Shown: positions 7,366-16,621, numbered from the stretch's first letter. The stretch: 34,774 bases of DNA from a gamma proteobacterium symbiont of Bathyaustriella thionipta (GCA_025656775.1 JAHXHI010000104.1:1-34774), one strand, 5' to 3'. Program-made: numbers and translations. Notes: a model not told the origin generated them from the sequence alone.

Positions 7366-7389
7366 ATCAATGACTCTGACCCCATTGAT
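7366..7389 (-). repeat. GGGGTCAGAGT hairpin repeat, copy 2 (inverted)
   Basis: On the minus strand this reads ATCAAT-GGGGTCAGAGTC-ATTGAT, a palindrome matching copy 1 and pointing the opposite way across the RAYT gene. An open frame runs through it into the downstream gene but carries no family sequence before 7457. Confidence 0.75.
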
Positions 7390-7456
7390 AAAAAAACTAT
7401 TTGTTTGCTTTCCTTGTTATAATAACCAGCTTAATTCCTTTGCTTATTTGTGTCTA

Positions 7457-10400
7457 ATGACTGACTTATCAAAAAAAATATTAACCAATATTCGTGAAAT
7501 TCCGTATAACTATACCTCTTTTTCCGATCGTGAAATTATTATCCGATTTCTGGGTGAAAAAGCCTGGGATGTACTCAATACACTTCGTTCTAAACGAGTG
7601 ACCGGGCGTTCAGCAAGAATGCTCTTTGAGGTATTGGGTGATATTTGGGTGGTGTCACGAAATCCGTTTATTGAAGATGACTTAATTGAAAACCCAAAAC
7701 GTCGTGATGCCTTATTAGAAGCGCTGAATCATCGCTTAACCCAGATTCGTTTACGTGCTGACGGCAATAAATCTGTGCTGGAGCTCTTATCCCGAACAGA
7801 AAAAGCGGTTAATGAATTTAAAGTCTGGTTAATTGAAAGTGAGATTAAACGCCGTAAAGTTTATAAAAAACTCATTAAAGTAACACGCAAAGATAATATT
7901 TGCTTTGATGGCTTGTCTCGGGTGAGCCATGTGACGGATGCCAGTGACTGGCGTGTTGAATTTCCTTTTGTGGTGCTGACACCTGATACAGAAGATGAAG
8001 TACAGACACTCGTGCAAGGCTGTATTGACCTGGGTTTGGCAATTATTCCCCGTGGCGGGGGGACCGGTTACACTGGTGGAGCGGTGCCTCTTAGCGCTAA
8101 CTCGGTGGTTATTAATACCGAAAAATTAGATTCTTTGGGCAAGGTGGTTCAACAGTCTATTACTTGTCGAACAGATGAACAGGCTGATGCCTGTGAAATA
8201 ATGGTACCAACTGCTGCAACGGGAGCGGGTGTCGTCACACGACGAGTCTCTGATTTGGCTGACGAGCAGGGACTGGTTTTCGCTGTTGACCCAACCTCTC
8301 AGGATGCCTCCTGTATTGGTGGTAATATTGCGATGAATGCCGGTGGTAAAAAAGCAGTTATGTGGGGCACGACACTGGATAATCTGCTTTCCTGGAAAAT
8401 GGTGACACCAGACGCACGCTGGATGACTGTTGAGCGTCTGGAGCATAATCTGGGCAAGATTCATGAACTGAAAATAGCACGTTTTAAAGTCACTCGTTTT
8501 GCCTCTAATGGTAAAGACATTGATAGCGAAAAGATCCTTGAAATTCCGGGTAAAGAGCTGCGTAAACAGGGCTTAGGTAAAGATGTGACCAATAAATTTT
8601 TGGGTGGCTTACCAGCTGTTCAAAAAGAAGGTTGTGATGGTATTGTGACTTCTGCGGTGTTTATTTTACATAAAATGCCAGCACATGTTCGAACTATTTG
8701 TATGGAATTCTTTGGTTCTGATATGGGTAATTCAGTCCCTGCTATTGTAGAAACTATTGACTACCTTAAAACCCAAAAGAATATTGTTCTGGCTGGATTA
8801 GAACATCTTGATGAACGTTATATTAAAGCCGTCGGTTATTCCACCAAATCACCTAAATCTGAATTACCCAAAATGGTGTTATTAGCCGATATTGCTTCTG
8901 ATGATGAAAATGCTGTTGCTCAGGCTGCTTCTAAAGTGGTGCAGTTGGCGAATGCTCGGGACGCCGAAGGTTTTATTGCTGTCAGTCCTGAAGCAAGAAA
9001 ATATTTTTGGTTAGATAGAGCACGAACTGCAGCAATTGCCTCACATACCAATGCCTTTAAAGTGAATGAAGATGTGGTGATTCCACTGGATAAATTGGCA
9101 GAATATACCTTGGGTATTGAGCGTATTAACATTATTCATTCGATAAAAAATAAATTAAAAATTATTCATGCAGTAGATAATTATCTGCACACCGATCTGA
9201 AAATGACTTCAGATAATCCTGATTTCGAAGGTTCTTCAGAAGCTGAGCATATTATTCAGGACAAAAAAGAAGCCGCCTTAAAATTAACTTCTGAAATTCA
9301 ACTGCGTTGGAATACGCTGCTTAAAAATCTGGATACACCAGCACAGCAATTTAGTCATAAAATTAGCACCGAACACCTGTTATTCCAATGTGATGACAAT
9401 AAAAACATGACTTTTTTTGAGTTGTTACAAAAAAGAATTCTCAGGATATCTTATCGTGATGAAGTTGAAAAACCACTGAAGGAACTGTTTAGTGGTCTTA
9501 ACCTGTCAGATGTGAATGAGCATCTGGATCAAATTCATGCCGAGATACGCCCAGGACGTTTATTTGTAGCGACCCATATGCATGCTGGTGATGGCAATGT
9601 ACATACCAATATTCCAGTGCATTCTAATGACTATGAAATGCTGCACACTGCAGAAAAAGTCGTGGCAGAAATTATGGCTTTAGCAGAGTCGCTGGGTGGG
9701 GTTATCTCTGGCGAACATGGTATTGGTATTACCAAACTGCAGTTTTTAGGTGATGATATATTATCGGCTTTTAAAGGCTACAAAGATCAGGTTGATCCTG
9801 ATAATCATTTTAATCCAGGTAAACTGATGGTCGGTTCCGGCCTGGAAAAAGCCTATACTCCGTCATTACAGTTATTGCAGCAAGAAGCGTTGATTCTTGA
9901 AGCCAGTGAACTGGGTTCTTTGAATAACGAGATTAAAGACTGTCTACGCTGTGGTAAATGTAAGCCTGTGTGTAATACACATATTCCCAGAGCTAACCTG
10001 CTTTATTCTCCTCGTAATAAAATCCTGGGTACAGGATTGATCATGGAGGCCTTCCTCTATGAAGAACAAACGCGACGGGGTATTTCACTGCGACATTTTG
10101 ATGAAATGAATGATGTGGCTGATCACTGTACGGTCTGTCATAAATGCTTGAATCCTTGTCCTGTGAATATTGACTTTGGTGATGTGTCGATTCGTATGCG
10201 TACCATTTTGCGTAATCACAAGCAAAGGCGTTTTTCTCTCACCAGTAAAGCCGCGATGGCATTTCTGAATGTAACCGACCCTTCTACCATCAAAATGATG
10301 CGTAAGGTCATGATTGAATGGTCATATAAAGGTCAGCGTCTGGGACATAAACTGGCTAAACATTTTGGCTTGATTCCCAAGGGAAAACAGCCTCATGTGA

Positions 10401-11374
10401 CACATGGAAAAATGCCTATCAAAGCACAAGTGGTTAATTTTGTTAAAAAACCCATGCCTTCAGATATTCCAAGCCAGACAACAAGGCAATTGCTAGGAAT
10501 TGAAGACAGTACTACGATTCCAATATTAAGGAATGCAGGCAAACTCAATGGTGCTGAAGAGACTGATGCAGTTTTTTATTTTCCCGGTTGTGGTTCAGAA
10601 CGATTATTTAGTCAGATTGGTATGGCGACTTTAGCGATGTTATACCATGCCGGTGCACAGACAGTATTACCTCCCAGTTATCTCTGCTGTGGTTATCCGC
10701 AAACTGCGGGTGGTGAAGAGGTAAAAGGGCAGGCAATATCTACAGAAAACCAGGTATTATTTCATCGTATAGCCAATACATTAAACTATATGGATATAAA
10801 AACCGTTTTAGTGTCATGTGGTACCTGCATGGATCAATTACTGCATTATCAATTCCAGAAAATATTTCCTGATTGCCGGTTATTGGATATTCATGAATAT
10901 CTGGCAGAAAAGGGATATAGTCTGGATGCAGAACATCAGGCCGTTGGCTATATCTATCATGATCCCTGCCATACACCTATTAAGACTGAACAGCCCTTGA
11001 ATGTCGCTAAATCAATTTTAGGAGACAATGTTGTATTATCTGATCGGTGTTGTGGTGAGTCAGGTACTTTAGCGGTCTCAAGACCGGATATTTCGACCCA
11101 GCTGCGCTATCGTAAACAAGAAGAATTAAGTAATAATATCAGCAGCCTGACTGAAAGCACACGCGCTATAAATGATGGCTTGCCGAAGGAACAGCCCAAA
11201 CTGGTTACGACCTGCCCGGCCTGTCAACAAGGTTTAAATCGCTACCGTGGAGAAACCGGCATGACAGCGGAATATATTGTAGTGGAATTGTGTCAGAAAA
11301 TATTAGGTGATAATTGGCAAAAACAGTTTATTGAAGACGTTGCTAATGGTGGTATAGAAAGAGTCTTATTGTAG
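7457..11374 (+). CDS. DUF3683-type FAD/Fe-S oxidoreductase, D-2-hydroxyacid dehydrogenase-like fusion
   Basis: A 1305-residue protein when started at the ATG at 7457 (MTDLSKKIL). The open frame extends to 7328, but those residues come from the hairpin repeat. Domains in order: an N-terminal DUF3683 region (about 1-170); a FAD-binding type 4 (GlcD/D-lactate dehydrogenase) domain with [11 protein letters not shown] near residue 200; the FAD-oxidase C-terminal domain ending in GEHGIGITK near 752; two [4Fe-4S] motifs, [11 protein letters not shown] near 828 and [11 protein letters not shown] near 890; and two CCG domains (CCGYPQ near 1076, CCGESG near 1197) plus a CPACQQG motif near 1252. It thus fuses GlcD-like and GlcF-like halves, passing electrons from a 2-hydroxyacid to quinone. 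The substrate is not determined. It stands alone with its own terminator; no clear ribosome-binding site is visible. Confidence 0.88.
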   Translation: MTDLSKKILTNIREIPYNYTSFSDREIIIRFLGEKAWDVLNTLRSKRVTGRSARMLFEVLGDIWVVSRNPFIEDDLIENPKRRDALLEALNHRLTQIRLRADGNKSVLELLSRTEKAVNEFKVWLIESEIKRRKVYKKLIKVTRKDNICFDGLSRVSHVTDASDWRVEFPFVVLTPDTEDEVQTLVQGCIDLGLAIIPRGGGTGYTGGAVPLSANSVVINTEKLDSLGKVVQQSITCRTDEQADACEIMVPTAATGAGVVTRRVSDLADEQGLVFAVDPTSQDASCIGGNIAMNAGGKKAVMWGTTLDNLLSWKMVTPDARWMTVERLEHNLGKIHELKIARFKVTRFASNGKDIDSEKILEIPGKELRKQGLGKDVTNKFLGGLPAVQKEGCDGIVTSAVFILHKMPAHVRTICMEFFGSDMGNSVPAIVETIDYLKTQKNIVLAGLEHLDERYIKAVGYSTKSPKSELPKMVLLADIASDDENAVAQAASKVVQLANARDAEGFIAVSPEARKYFWLDRARTAAIASHTNAFKVNEDVVIPLDKLAEYTLGIERINIIHSIKNKLKIIHAVDNYLHTDLKMTSDNPDFEGSSEAEHIIQDKKEAALKLTSEIQLRWNTLLKNLDTPAQQFSHKISTEHLLFQCDDNKNMTFFELLQKRILRISYRDEVEKPLKELFSGLNLSDVNEHLDQIHAEIRPGRLFVATHMHAGDGNVHTNIPVHSNDYEMLHTAEKVVAEIMALAESLGGVISGEHGIGITKLQFLGDDILSAFKGYKDQVDPDNHFNPGKLMVGSGLEKAYTPSLQLLQQEALILEASELGSLNNEIKDCLRCGKCKPVCNTHIPRANLLYSPRNKILGTGLIMEAFLYEEQTRRGISLRHFDEMNDVADHCTVCHKCLNPCPVNIDFGDVSIRMRTILRNHKQRRFSLTSKAAMAFLNVTDPSTIKMMRKVMIEWSYKGQRLGHKLAKHFGLIPKGKQPHVTHGKMPIKAQVVNFVKKPMPSDIPSQTTRQLLGIEDSTTIPILRNAGKLNGAEETDAVFYFPGCGSERLFSQIGMATLAMLYHAGAQTVLPPSYLCCGYPQTAGGEEVKGQAISTENQVLFHRIANTLNYMDIKTVLVSCGTCMDQLLHYQFQKIFPDCRLLDIHEYLAEKGYSLDAEHQAVGYIYHDPCHTPIKTEQPLNVAKSILGDNVVLSDRCCGESGTLAVSRPDISTQLRYRKQEELSNNISSLTESTRAINDGLPKEQPKLVTTCPACQQGLNRYRGETGMTAEYIVVELCQKILGDNWQKQFIEDVANGGIERVLL

Positions 11375-11393
11375 AAGGGATTATAGAATAGCG

Positions 11394-11439
11394 TTGCCTG
11401 GTTGATAATCTGGAAAACTTAATCAACCGGGCAATTTTT
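11394..11439 (+). terminator. Intrinsic terminator of the flavoprotein gene
   Basis: A 13-bp stem (11394-11406 with 11422-11434, one G-T pair) is followed by TTTTT. It lies between the convergent flavoprotein and rpiA genes. Confidence 0.88.
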
Positions 11440-11448
11440 GCATGAAGC

Positions 11449-12105
11449 TTAAAAGCCTTCTTTTACGCCATTGGGTGTTCCCACTAGCAGTACATCAGCA
11501 GGGCGCATAGCAAACAAACCATTAGTGACCACACCCACAATATCATTGAGTTGTTCTTCGAGCTTCACAGGTTCCATGATCTCCATACCATGCACATCAA
11601 GAATGACATTACCATTGTCAGTGGTGAAACCTTCTCGCAGCACGGGTTCGCCACCCAGTTTCACAATTTCTCTGGCAACATAGCTGCGAGCCATTGGAAT
11701 CACTTCAACCGGTAAAGGGAATTTACCCATATAGCTGACGAGTTTGCTTTCATCGACGATGCAGACAAACTTATCAGCTACTGCTGCAACGATTTTTTCA
11801 CGAGTTAATGCACCGCCGCCGCCTTTTATTAGGTGCAAAGCCTTATTGGTTTCATCAGCACCATCAATATAAACAGACATTTCACTGACTGAGTTCAAAT
11901 CAAAGACTTCGATCCCATGTCCACGTAAACGTTCTGCCGTTGCTTCTGAACTTGCGACAGCACCTTCAATTTTATGTTTAATTTTGGCCAGTTCATCGAT
12001 AAAGAAATTAGCAGTAGAACCTGTGCCAACACCAATAATCGTATCAGGTACAACATGTTCAATTGCTGCTTGTGCAACGGCTTGTTTCATTTCATCTTGA
12101 TTCAT
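11449..12105 (-). CDS. rpiA: Ribose-5-phosphate isomerase A
   Basis: A 218-residue enzyme interconverting ribose-5-phosphate and ribulose-5-phosphate in the pentose phosphate pathway. Conserved elements are the phosphate-binding [19 protein letters not shown] with the catalytic aspartate, [12 protein letters not shown] and the [10 protein letters not shown] segment. Length equals E. coli RpiA. It is divergent from ilvA, the same pairing as in several other gammaproteobacteria. Confidence 0.96.
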   Translation of the reverse strand: MNQDEMKQAVAQAAIEHVVPDTIIGVGTGSTANFFIDELAKIKHKIEGAVASSEATAERLRGHGIEVFDLNSVSEMSVYIDGADETNKALHLIKGGGGALTREKIVAAVADKFVCIVDESKLVSYMGKFPLPVEVIPMARSYVAREIVKLGGEPVLREGFTTDNGNVILDVHGMEIMEPVKLEEQLNDIVGVVTNGLFAMRPADVLLVGTPNGVKEGF

Positions 12106-12205
12106 TTATTTCTCCAAATATCACCAGCCAATAGAGTAGTGACTTATTGTTATAATCTGTATTTTGTGGAGTATTATCCTTGATTTACAAATAAATCACC
12201 AGAAT

Positions 12206-12234
12206 ATATCAATGGGGTCAGAGTGAATTGATAT
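12206..12234 (+). repeat. GGGGTCAGAGT hairpin repeat, copy 3
   Basis: ATATCAAT and ATTGATAT (8-bp stem) enclose GGGGTCAGAGTGA in the rpiA-ilvA intergenic region, 4.8 kb from the RAYT gene and 41 bp before the ilvA start. It is an isolated, transposase-free copy and could affect ilvA expression. Confidence 0.75.
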
Positions 12235-12274
12235 GCAATAGACATATTCTGAAAATATTGGTAATTTAGCGGCT

Positions 12275-13789
12275 ATGTTAGAAAGTTATGTAAAAAAGAT
12301 ACTTAAAGCGCGTGTTTACGAAATTGTCGATAAGGTACCGTTGGATTCAGCCGTTAATTTATCACTGCGTACAAACAATAAAATCCTGTTAAAAAGAGAA
12401 GATCTGCAGCCGGTTTTTTCCTTTAAACTGCGTGGTGCCTATAACAAAATGGTACAGCTGAGTCAGGAAGAAAAAGACCATGGGGTTATTGCCGCATCAG
12501 CAGGCAATCATGCTCAGGGGGTTGCTCTGTCTGCTAATAAAATTGGTGTTGAGGCAGTCATTGTGATGCCTAAAACAACGCCTGACATTAAAGTGACAGC
12601 TGTTAAGCGCTTAGGCGGTAAAGTCGTATTATTTGGTAATAGTTATGATGAGGCCTATCAACATGCCCGGCAGCTTGAAAAAGTGGAGGGCTGGACTTTT
12701 ATTCATCCCTATGATGATCCCGATGTCATAGCCGGACAAGGCACTATTGCGATGGAAATTATGCAGCAATGTGACGTTGAGCCTGAAGCTATCTTTGTTC
12801 CAGTTGGTGGTGGTGGTTTGATTGCCGGTGTTGCGGCTTATGTGAAATATCTTTATCCACAGATTAAAATTATTGGGGTCGAACCCGATGATGCAAGTTC
12901 GATGCATGATGCCTTAATCGCCAAAAAACGCATCACATTAGATCAGGTGGGTATTTTTGCTGATGGTGTTGCAGTTAAACAGGTGGGTGAAGAAACTTTC
13001 AGGGTGGCCGAACAGTGTGTTGATGATGTGATTCTGGTAAATGCTGATGAAATCTGTGCTGCTATCAAAGACATTTTTGATGATACCCGTACAGTGACTG
13101 AACCCGCAGGAGCACTTGCTGTGGCGGGTCTGAAAAAATATATTAAAAAGCATGATATCAATAACCAAACGTTTGTGGCGATTAATAGTGGTGCCAACAT
13201 CAATTTTGATCGTTTACGTCATGTGGCTGAACGTGCCGAATTAGGTGAACATAGAGAATTACTTTTTTCAGCGACAATTGATGAACGTCCAGGCAGTTTT
13301 CTTAAATTCTGCAAAATTGTCGGCACTCGGGGGATCACAGAATTCAATTATCGTTATTCACATGATTCCCTGGCTCATGTGTTTGTCGGTGTTAAAGCCT
13401 CCCATGCTGAAGAAGAAAAAGTAGTGCTTTTTGAGGCATTGGCTAAAAAAGGCTATTCTGTCATTGATCTCAGTGATAATGAAATTGCTAAACTGCATTT
13501 GCGCCATATGGTCGGTGGACATGCACCTGAAGCCCATAATGAACATCTCTATCGCTTTGAATTTCCTGAACGTCCCGGCGCATTATTGCGTTTTTTAAGT
13601 GGCATGGGACAAAACTGGAACATTAGCTTGTTTCATTACCGTAATCATGGTGCTGCATTTGGCCGTGTACTTGCAGGTATACAGGTTCCTGATGAGGATT
13701 TGATAGCCTTTCATCAATATCTGGATGACCTGGGATATAACTATTGGGATGAAACCCAGAACCCAGCCTACAAAGAATTTCTGGGTTAA
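12275..13789 (+). CDS. ilvA: Biosynthetic threonine deaminase
   Basis: A 504-residue PLP enzyme converting threonine to 2-oxobutanoate, the first step of isoleucine synthesis. The PLP lysine is Lys51 in SFKLRGAYNKM. The SAGNHAQG loop follows near residue 75 and the phosphate-cradling GGGGLIAG near 180. The C-terminal third (about 325-504) contains two ACT-like regulatory domains, marking the long, isoleucine-inhibited, valine-activated form rather than the short catabolic form. No strong ribosome-binding site is visible before the ATG. Confidence 0.95.
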   Translation: MLESYVKKILKARVYEIVDKVPLDSAVNLSLRTNNKILLKREDLQPVFSFKLRGAYNKMVQLSQEEKDHGVIAASAGNHAQGVALSANKIGVEAVIVMPKTTPDIKVTAVKRLGGKVVLFGNSYDEAYQHARQLEKVEGWTFIHPYDDPDVIAGQGTIAMEIMQQCDVEPEAIFVPVGGGGLIAGVAAYVKYLYPQIKIIGVEPDDASSMHDALIAKKRITLDQVGIFADGVAVKQVGEETFRVAEQCVDDVILVNADEICAAIKDIFDDTRTVTEPAGALAVAGLKKYIKKHDINNQTFVAINSGANINFDRLRHVAERAELGEHRELLFSATIDERPGSFLKFCKIVGTRGITEFNYRYSHDSLAHVFVGVKASHAEEEKVVLFEALAKKGYSVIDLSDNEIAKLHLRHMVGGHAPEAHNEHLYRFEFPERPGALLRFLSGMGQNWNISLFHYRNHGAAFGRVLAGIQVPDEDLIAFHQYLDDLGYNYWDETQNPAYKEFLG

Positions 13790-13799
13790 TCCTTGAAAA

Positions 13800-13878
13800 T
13801 GTAGGAAAACCCTTGCATTAAAATATAAATATTGGCAATATACCTACAAGTAATAGGGGTAGTGTATTTTTTATACCC
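13800..13878. other. Two hairpins directly after ilvA
   Basis: TGTAGG (13800-13805) pairs with CCTACA (13843-13848) around an inner TTGC/GCAA stem. GGGTA (13857-13861) then pairs with TACCC (13874-13878) around a T-rich loop. Neither is followed by a clean T run, so termination of ilvA here is uncertain. Confidence 0.45.
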
Positions 13879-13883
13879 ATAAT

Positions 13884-13971
13884 ACAGGATAAACTAGAGT
13901 AAGAAATAAATTTCAACTCTACCTAACACAGGATAAAGTAGAGTAAGAAATAAATTTCAACTCTACCTAAT
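13884..13971. repeat. 44-bp tandem duplication, each unit a hairpin
   Basis: Copies 13884-13927 and 13928-13971 differ at only two positions. Each unit contains TAGAGT and ACTCTA arms (GTAGAGT/ACTCTAC in copy 2) around an inner GAAAT/ATTTC stem, so each folds alone. The near identity suggests recent duplication or constraint. The unit was not seen elsewhere in the window and no known family is recognised. Confidence 0.85.
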
Positions 13972-14011
13972 AATAAAAACTAATAAAATAAAGTAATTTC
14001 TTTGAAGGGGT

Positions 14012-14039
14012 TTGAGTGAATTATTATAGCTCATATAGT
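14012..14039 (+). promoter_or_regulatory. Promoter candidate for the 33-codon gene
   Basis: TTGAGT (14012-14017), a 16-bp spacer and TATAGT (14034-14039, five of six) predict a start near 14046, giving a leader of about 58 nt before the ATG at 14104. Confidence 0.5.
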
Positions 14040-14103
14040 GTAAAAAAATAGTGGCTTAAAGAACTGTTTTGGGCCTGATAAGCGTTTGGTTCGTAAAACA
14101 TTA

Positions 14104-14205
14104 ATGAATAAAAAAAGCGGTTTTAAACAAGATCCATTGATTGTTTTAACTTATTTTGTTTTAGCCGGTGTGCTGATTAGCGGTTTTGCTTCATTTGGTT
14201 TGTAA
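14104..14205 (+). CDS. Predicted 33-residue single-span membrane peptide
   Basis: The frame encodes a basic N terminus (MNKKSGFKQD) followed by a continuous hydrophobic stretch of about 23 residues (PLIVLTYFVLAGVLISG and on to FASFGL), fitting one inner-membrane helix. A promoter candidate lies upstream and the stop codon sits 5 bp from the converging fau gene, so the frame fills the available gap. No strong Shine-Dalgarno is visible, and an in-frame TTG 18 bases upstream is an alternative start. No family is recognised and no function can be assigned. Confidence 0.5.
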   Translation: MNKKSGFKQDPLIVLTYFVLAGVLISGFASFGL

Positions 14206-14210
14206 GTCTA

Positions 14211-14840
14211 TTACCGGTTAAAATAGTTCAATCGTCTTTCAGTGACGATGGCATTTAAAGCAATATCCCAGGTGTGAGACTCCAGTTTCTTTACTCGTTG
14301 TATTTCATGTGCTATGCCGACAAACTTTGGTTTTAAAGCCCGGGATTTTATATCGCCTGACTTTAAATGTTGTAGTGCGCGATCGTAATAGCCTCCTCCC
14401 ATACCCATCCGATTTCCTTGTTCATCAAAGCCAACCAGTGGTGCCAGAACCAGGTCCATTTGCTGTGCTGTTTTTAATTGTTTTTTCTGATATATCGGTT
14501 CAAGAATACCAAAGCAATTTTTTTTCAGCTGAGTTTGTGCGTCATAGGGTGCGAAATACATAATGGCATGTCTCCTGGATAAAATAACAGGCAGATAACA
14601 TTTTTTAGAGTGGCCATGCAATTTATTGATCAAAAAAGAGAGATCAACCTCGCCATCGGCGGATAAATATAGGGCAATATGTCTAGAGTGTTTATAAAAC
14701 TTTGAATGGATTATTCTTTGTGAGATCCTTTTTGCATGTTGGTGCTGCTTCATTTTAGGCAGGTGTCGCCGTTTAATACGTAAACTTTGGCGCAATGCAT
14801 AGGACTGTTGATTATAAATAACTGACTTAGAAGATGTCAT
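14211..14840 (-). CDS. fau: 5-formyltetrahydrofolate cyclo-ligase
   Basis: A 209-residue enzyme (YgfA/MTHFS) that uses ATP to convert 5-formyl-THF to 5,10-methenyl-THF, recycling a folate that inhibits glycine-linked one-carbon enzymes. Evidence is the basic N-terminal RxxLRxKRR-type helix, the YLSADGEVD strand, LVLAPLVGFDEQGNRMGMGGGYYDR (the family's nucleotide/folate loop, here within residues 129-155) and the C-terminal HTWDIALNAIVTE. It lies directly downstream of the 6S RNA, as in E. coli, and would be processed from a shared transcript. Confidence 0.94.
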   Translation of the reverse strand: MTSSKSVIYNQQSYALRQSLRIKRRHLPKMKQHQHAKRISQRIIHSKFYKHSRHIALYLSADGEVDLSFLINKLHGHSKKCYLPVILSRRHAIMYFAPYDAQTQLKKNCFGILEPIYQKKQLKTAQQMDLVLAPLVGFDEQGNRMGMGGGYYDRALQHLKSGDIKSRALKPKFVGIAHEIQRVKKLESHTWDIALNAIVTERRLNYFNR

Positions 14841-14887
14841 AATTTAAAGAAGACGGCTTATTGACATATAAAATAAGAGAAATAAAG

Positions 14888-15089
14888 GTGGAAGAACAAT
14901 CTAAACCGTCGCTCACTTTCGCTCTTGAACCTATCGGTTCAAGTGGAGATATGACTGATCAATTAGGCTTTCTGCTCTCTTTCTATGAAAGGGCAGGCAT
15001 GCACACATGATCAGGCGCGCATCTCCGGGGTAAAAGATTACGGCTCAAGAAGTACCCAGTAGCTAACTTGTTCAGGTAGAACTTCCACA
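14888..15089 (-). ncRNA. ssrS: 6S RNA
   Basis: About 200 nt between zapA and fau, the conserved position of ssrS. GTGGAAG and CTTCCAC at the two ends form the closing stem, and the long GC-poor interior can form the central open bubble that mimics promoter DNA. The near-terminal CTTGAACCGATAGGTTCAAG hairpin matches the corresponding E. coli stem. 6S RNA binds the sigma70 holoenzyme and tunes transcription in stationary phase. Ends are estimated from the closing stem and promoter. Confidence 0.92.
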
Positions 15090-15096
15090 CACGTTA

Positions 15097-15125
15097 AGTA
15101 TAGCATTTTTGACTGCAAGGGTAAA
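15097..15125 (-). promoter_or_regulatory. Promoter of 6S RNA
   Basis: On the minus strand TATACT (15097-15102) is preceded at 17 bp by TTTACC, and it lies 7-8 bp upstream of the predicted 6S 5' end. This supports independent transcription of ssrS from the zapA-ssrS gap. Confidence 0.6.
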
Positions 15126-15137
15126 AAAAGTAAAAAT

Positions 15138-15452
15138 TTAAGAGAGTTCCATTTGCTTGCTTTCATTGACAACACCATCAATTTTTTCTCTTAACTGGCG
15201 AAGGTGTTGTGTAAGCTGGTTGTCACTAACAGTCTGCTGTTGCTGTTGCAATAGCTCGTGTGCCAGATTAAGCGCGGCCATGACTGCGATACGATCACTG
15301 CCGATAACCTTGCCACTGGCTTTAATTTCAAGCATTTTGTTGTTTAATAACTTAGCAGAATCTTCAAGACTTTCCTTGTGATTGGGTGCACAGGCAATAC
15401 GGTAGTCTTTTTCCAGGATTTTGACTGTAACGGGAACGACTTCTTCTTTCAT
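15138..15452 (-). CDS. zapA: Cell division protein ZapA
   Basis: A 104-residue protein with the ZapA N-terminal domain (VPVTVKILEKDYRIACAPNHKESL) followed by the DRIAVMAALNLAHELL helix and a C-terminal coiled coil rich in Gln. ZapA crosslinks FtsZ filaments at mid-cell. It overlaps the upstream zapB-like gene by 4 bp, so the two are translationally coupled, and it precedes ssrS as in most gammaproteobacteria. Confidence 0.93.
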   Translation of the reverse strand: MKEEVVPVTVKILEKDYRIACAPNHKESLEDSAKLLNNKMLEIKASGKVIGSDRIAVMAALNLAHELLQQQQQTVSDNQLTQHLRQLREKIDGVVNESKQMELS

Positions 15453-15682
15453 CCGTTACTCTCCATGGCTTTTAGACGATTGATAATAGCTTCAACACGG
15501 GTTCGTGCGGTTTCTGTTTTTTCCATAAGTCTGGACCGTTCAACTTGTAGAAATTCTTGTTGTGAGCGTAACTGAACGTTTTCTTCTTTGAGCTGGCTGA
15601 TGGTGTCAAGTAATATATTAACACTTTCATCCAGACGCTTGAGTTCGATATCAGTATCAGCGACTATTGCATTGTCTACCAT
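15449..15682 (-). CDS. ZapB-like coiled-coil cell division protein (TIGR02449 type)
   Basis: The 77-residue protein is almost entirely a heptad-repeat coiled coil (ELKRLDESVNILLDTISQLK and onward). Small proteins of this kind immediately upstream of zapA belong to the TIGR02449 family, thought to be functional relatives of ZapB in the division ring. The 4-bp overlap with zapA supports a shared role. Direct ZapB homology cannot be shown from composition alone. Confidence 0.8.
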   Translation of the reverse strand: MVDNAIVADTDIELKRLDESVNILLDTISQLKEENVQLRSQQEFLQVERSRLMEKTETARTRVEAIINRLKAMESNG

Positions 15683-15889
15683 AATGTAGAAGAACCTGTT
15701 ACATTGATTTTTATAAGAGCCCTCAGCTAAATTTTAAATTTGTCGGCTATCGTTTTGCTAACATAAAATAGCAAATAGACGTTGAAAAATTTTATATTAG
15801 ATGAGAGTTAAGCCTCTATATTAAAATTCATTGTGGCAATGGTCAATGGTTAAAACAACAATCTATAACGGAATTAGGGTTTACTGGGG

Positions 15890-15895
15890 TATAAT
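15890..15895 (+). promoter_or_regulatory. -10 candidate for ygfB-pepP-ubiH-ubiI
   Basis: A perfect TATAAT follows a GGGG tract about 105 bp upstream of ygfB; the -35 match is weak. The surrounding 15683-16000 gap between divergent genes shows no other gene or strong repeat. Confidence 0.4.
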
Positions 15896-16000
15896 TCCCG
15901 TATAAATGCAATAAATCACAAATTTTTACAGATACATGGCCTTTTAAATTAACTCGTGTGTATGTGAAACAGTGTTTCTAAAAGTAAGTTGAGTAATGGT

Positions 16001-16621
16001 ATGACGATAGAGATAAATATTGAGCAAATAAAGGCTGATCTTATCAAGCTGGATAGTGAATTATCACCCTCTGAAGTCCATGGGACGTTATGTGGTGTAT
16101 TATGCGGCAAAAGTGACATCAATGTTCATGAGTGGTTATCCCTTACATTATTAAGAGAGACTGAAAATGCTTCACAGGCTGTGATGGCTCGTGATCTATT
16201 ACTTGAGGCCATAACAGAATCATTCAAAAGTTTCTTTTTAGCAACAGTCACCGCACTTTCTGATAATAATCTTAATTTTTATCCACTTTTACCGGAAGAT
16301 GAAAGTGAATCTGTGCGACTTGAAGCCATTGCGGAATGGGCACAGGGCTTTTTAATGGGGCTCAGTCTTGCCGGGATTAAAAGTTTTTCTGAGTACCCGG
16401 AAGAAGTGACTGAATTTGTTGAGGCAATGGCATCAATTTCAACAGCGGGTGACTATGATTTGGCGGGTGACGAATCAGATGAGGAAGCCATTATTGAATT
16501 TATTGAATTTATACGCATGGGGGTTTTGTTCTTAAATGAAGAAATGAACCCAATGCGAGTGCCAGTTGATATTCCGGATTCAATTTCGGATTCACTTTCG
16601 TCTAATAAAAATGTGCATTAG
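16001..16621 (+). CDS. ygfB: YgfB/YecA (UPF0149) family protein
   Basis: A 206-residue acidic helical protein from the ATG at 16001; an in-frame TTG at 15989 would add four residues and cannot be excluded. Family features are SPSEVHGTLCGVLCG near the N terminus, EWAQGFLMGLSLAG in the middle and the acidic EESDEEAIIEFIEFIRMGVLFL-like C-terminal helix (about residues 150-180). YgfB of Pseudomonas affects expression of stress and resistance genes; its role elsewhere is poorly known. It is the first gene of the conserved ygfB-pepP-ubiH-ubiI operon. Confidence 0.9.
   Translation: MTIEINIEQIKADLIKLDSELSPSEVHGTLCGVLCGKSDINVHEWLSLTLLRETENASQAVMARDLLLEAITESFKSFFLATVTALSDNNLNFYPLLPEDESESVRLEAIAEWAQGFLMGLSLAGIKSFSEYPEEVTEFVEAMASISTAGDYDLAGDESDEEAIIEFIEFIRMGVLFLNEEMNPMRVPVDIPDSISDSLSSNKNVH

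Larger units (their letters stand above)
6438..7389. mobile_element. RAYT transposase element bounded by inverted hairpin repeats
   Basis: A single RAYT gene is bracketed by two oppositely oriented GGGGTCAGAGT hairpins that share at least 17 terminal bases (ATCAATGGGGTCAGAGT). This is the domesticated IS200/IS605-like arrangement in which the transposase spreads the small palindromes. Exact ends cannot be set because these elements make no target duplication. Confidence 0.65.

Noticed and set aside
13884-13971. CRISPR array
   Set aside because: There are only two adjacent 44-bp copies with no spacers between them and no cas genes in the window.
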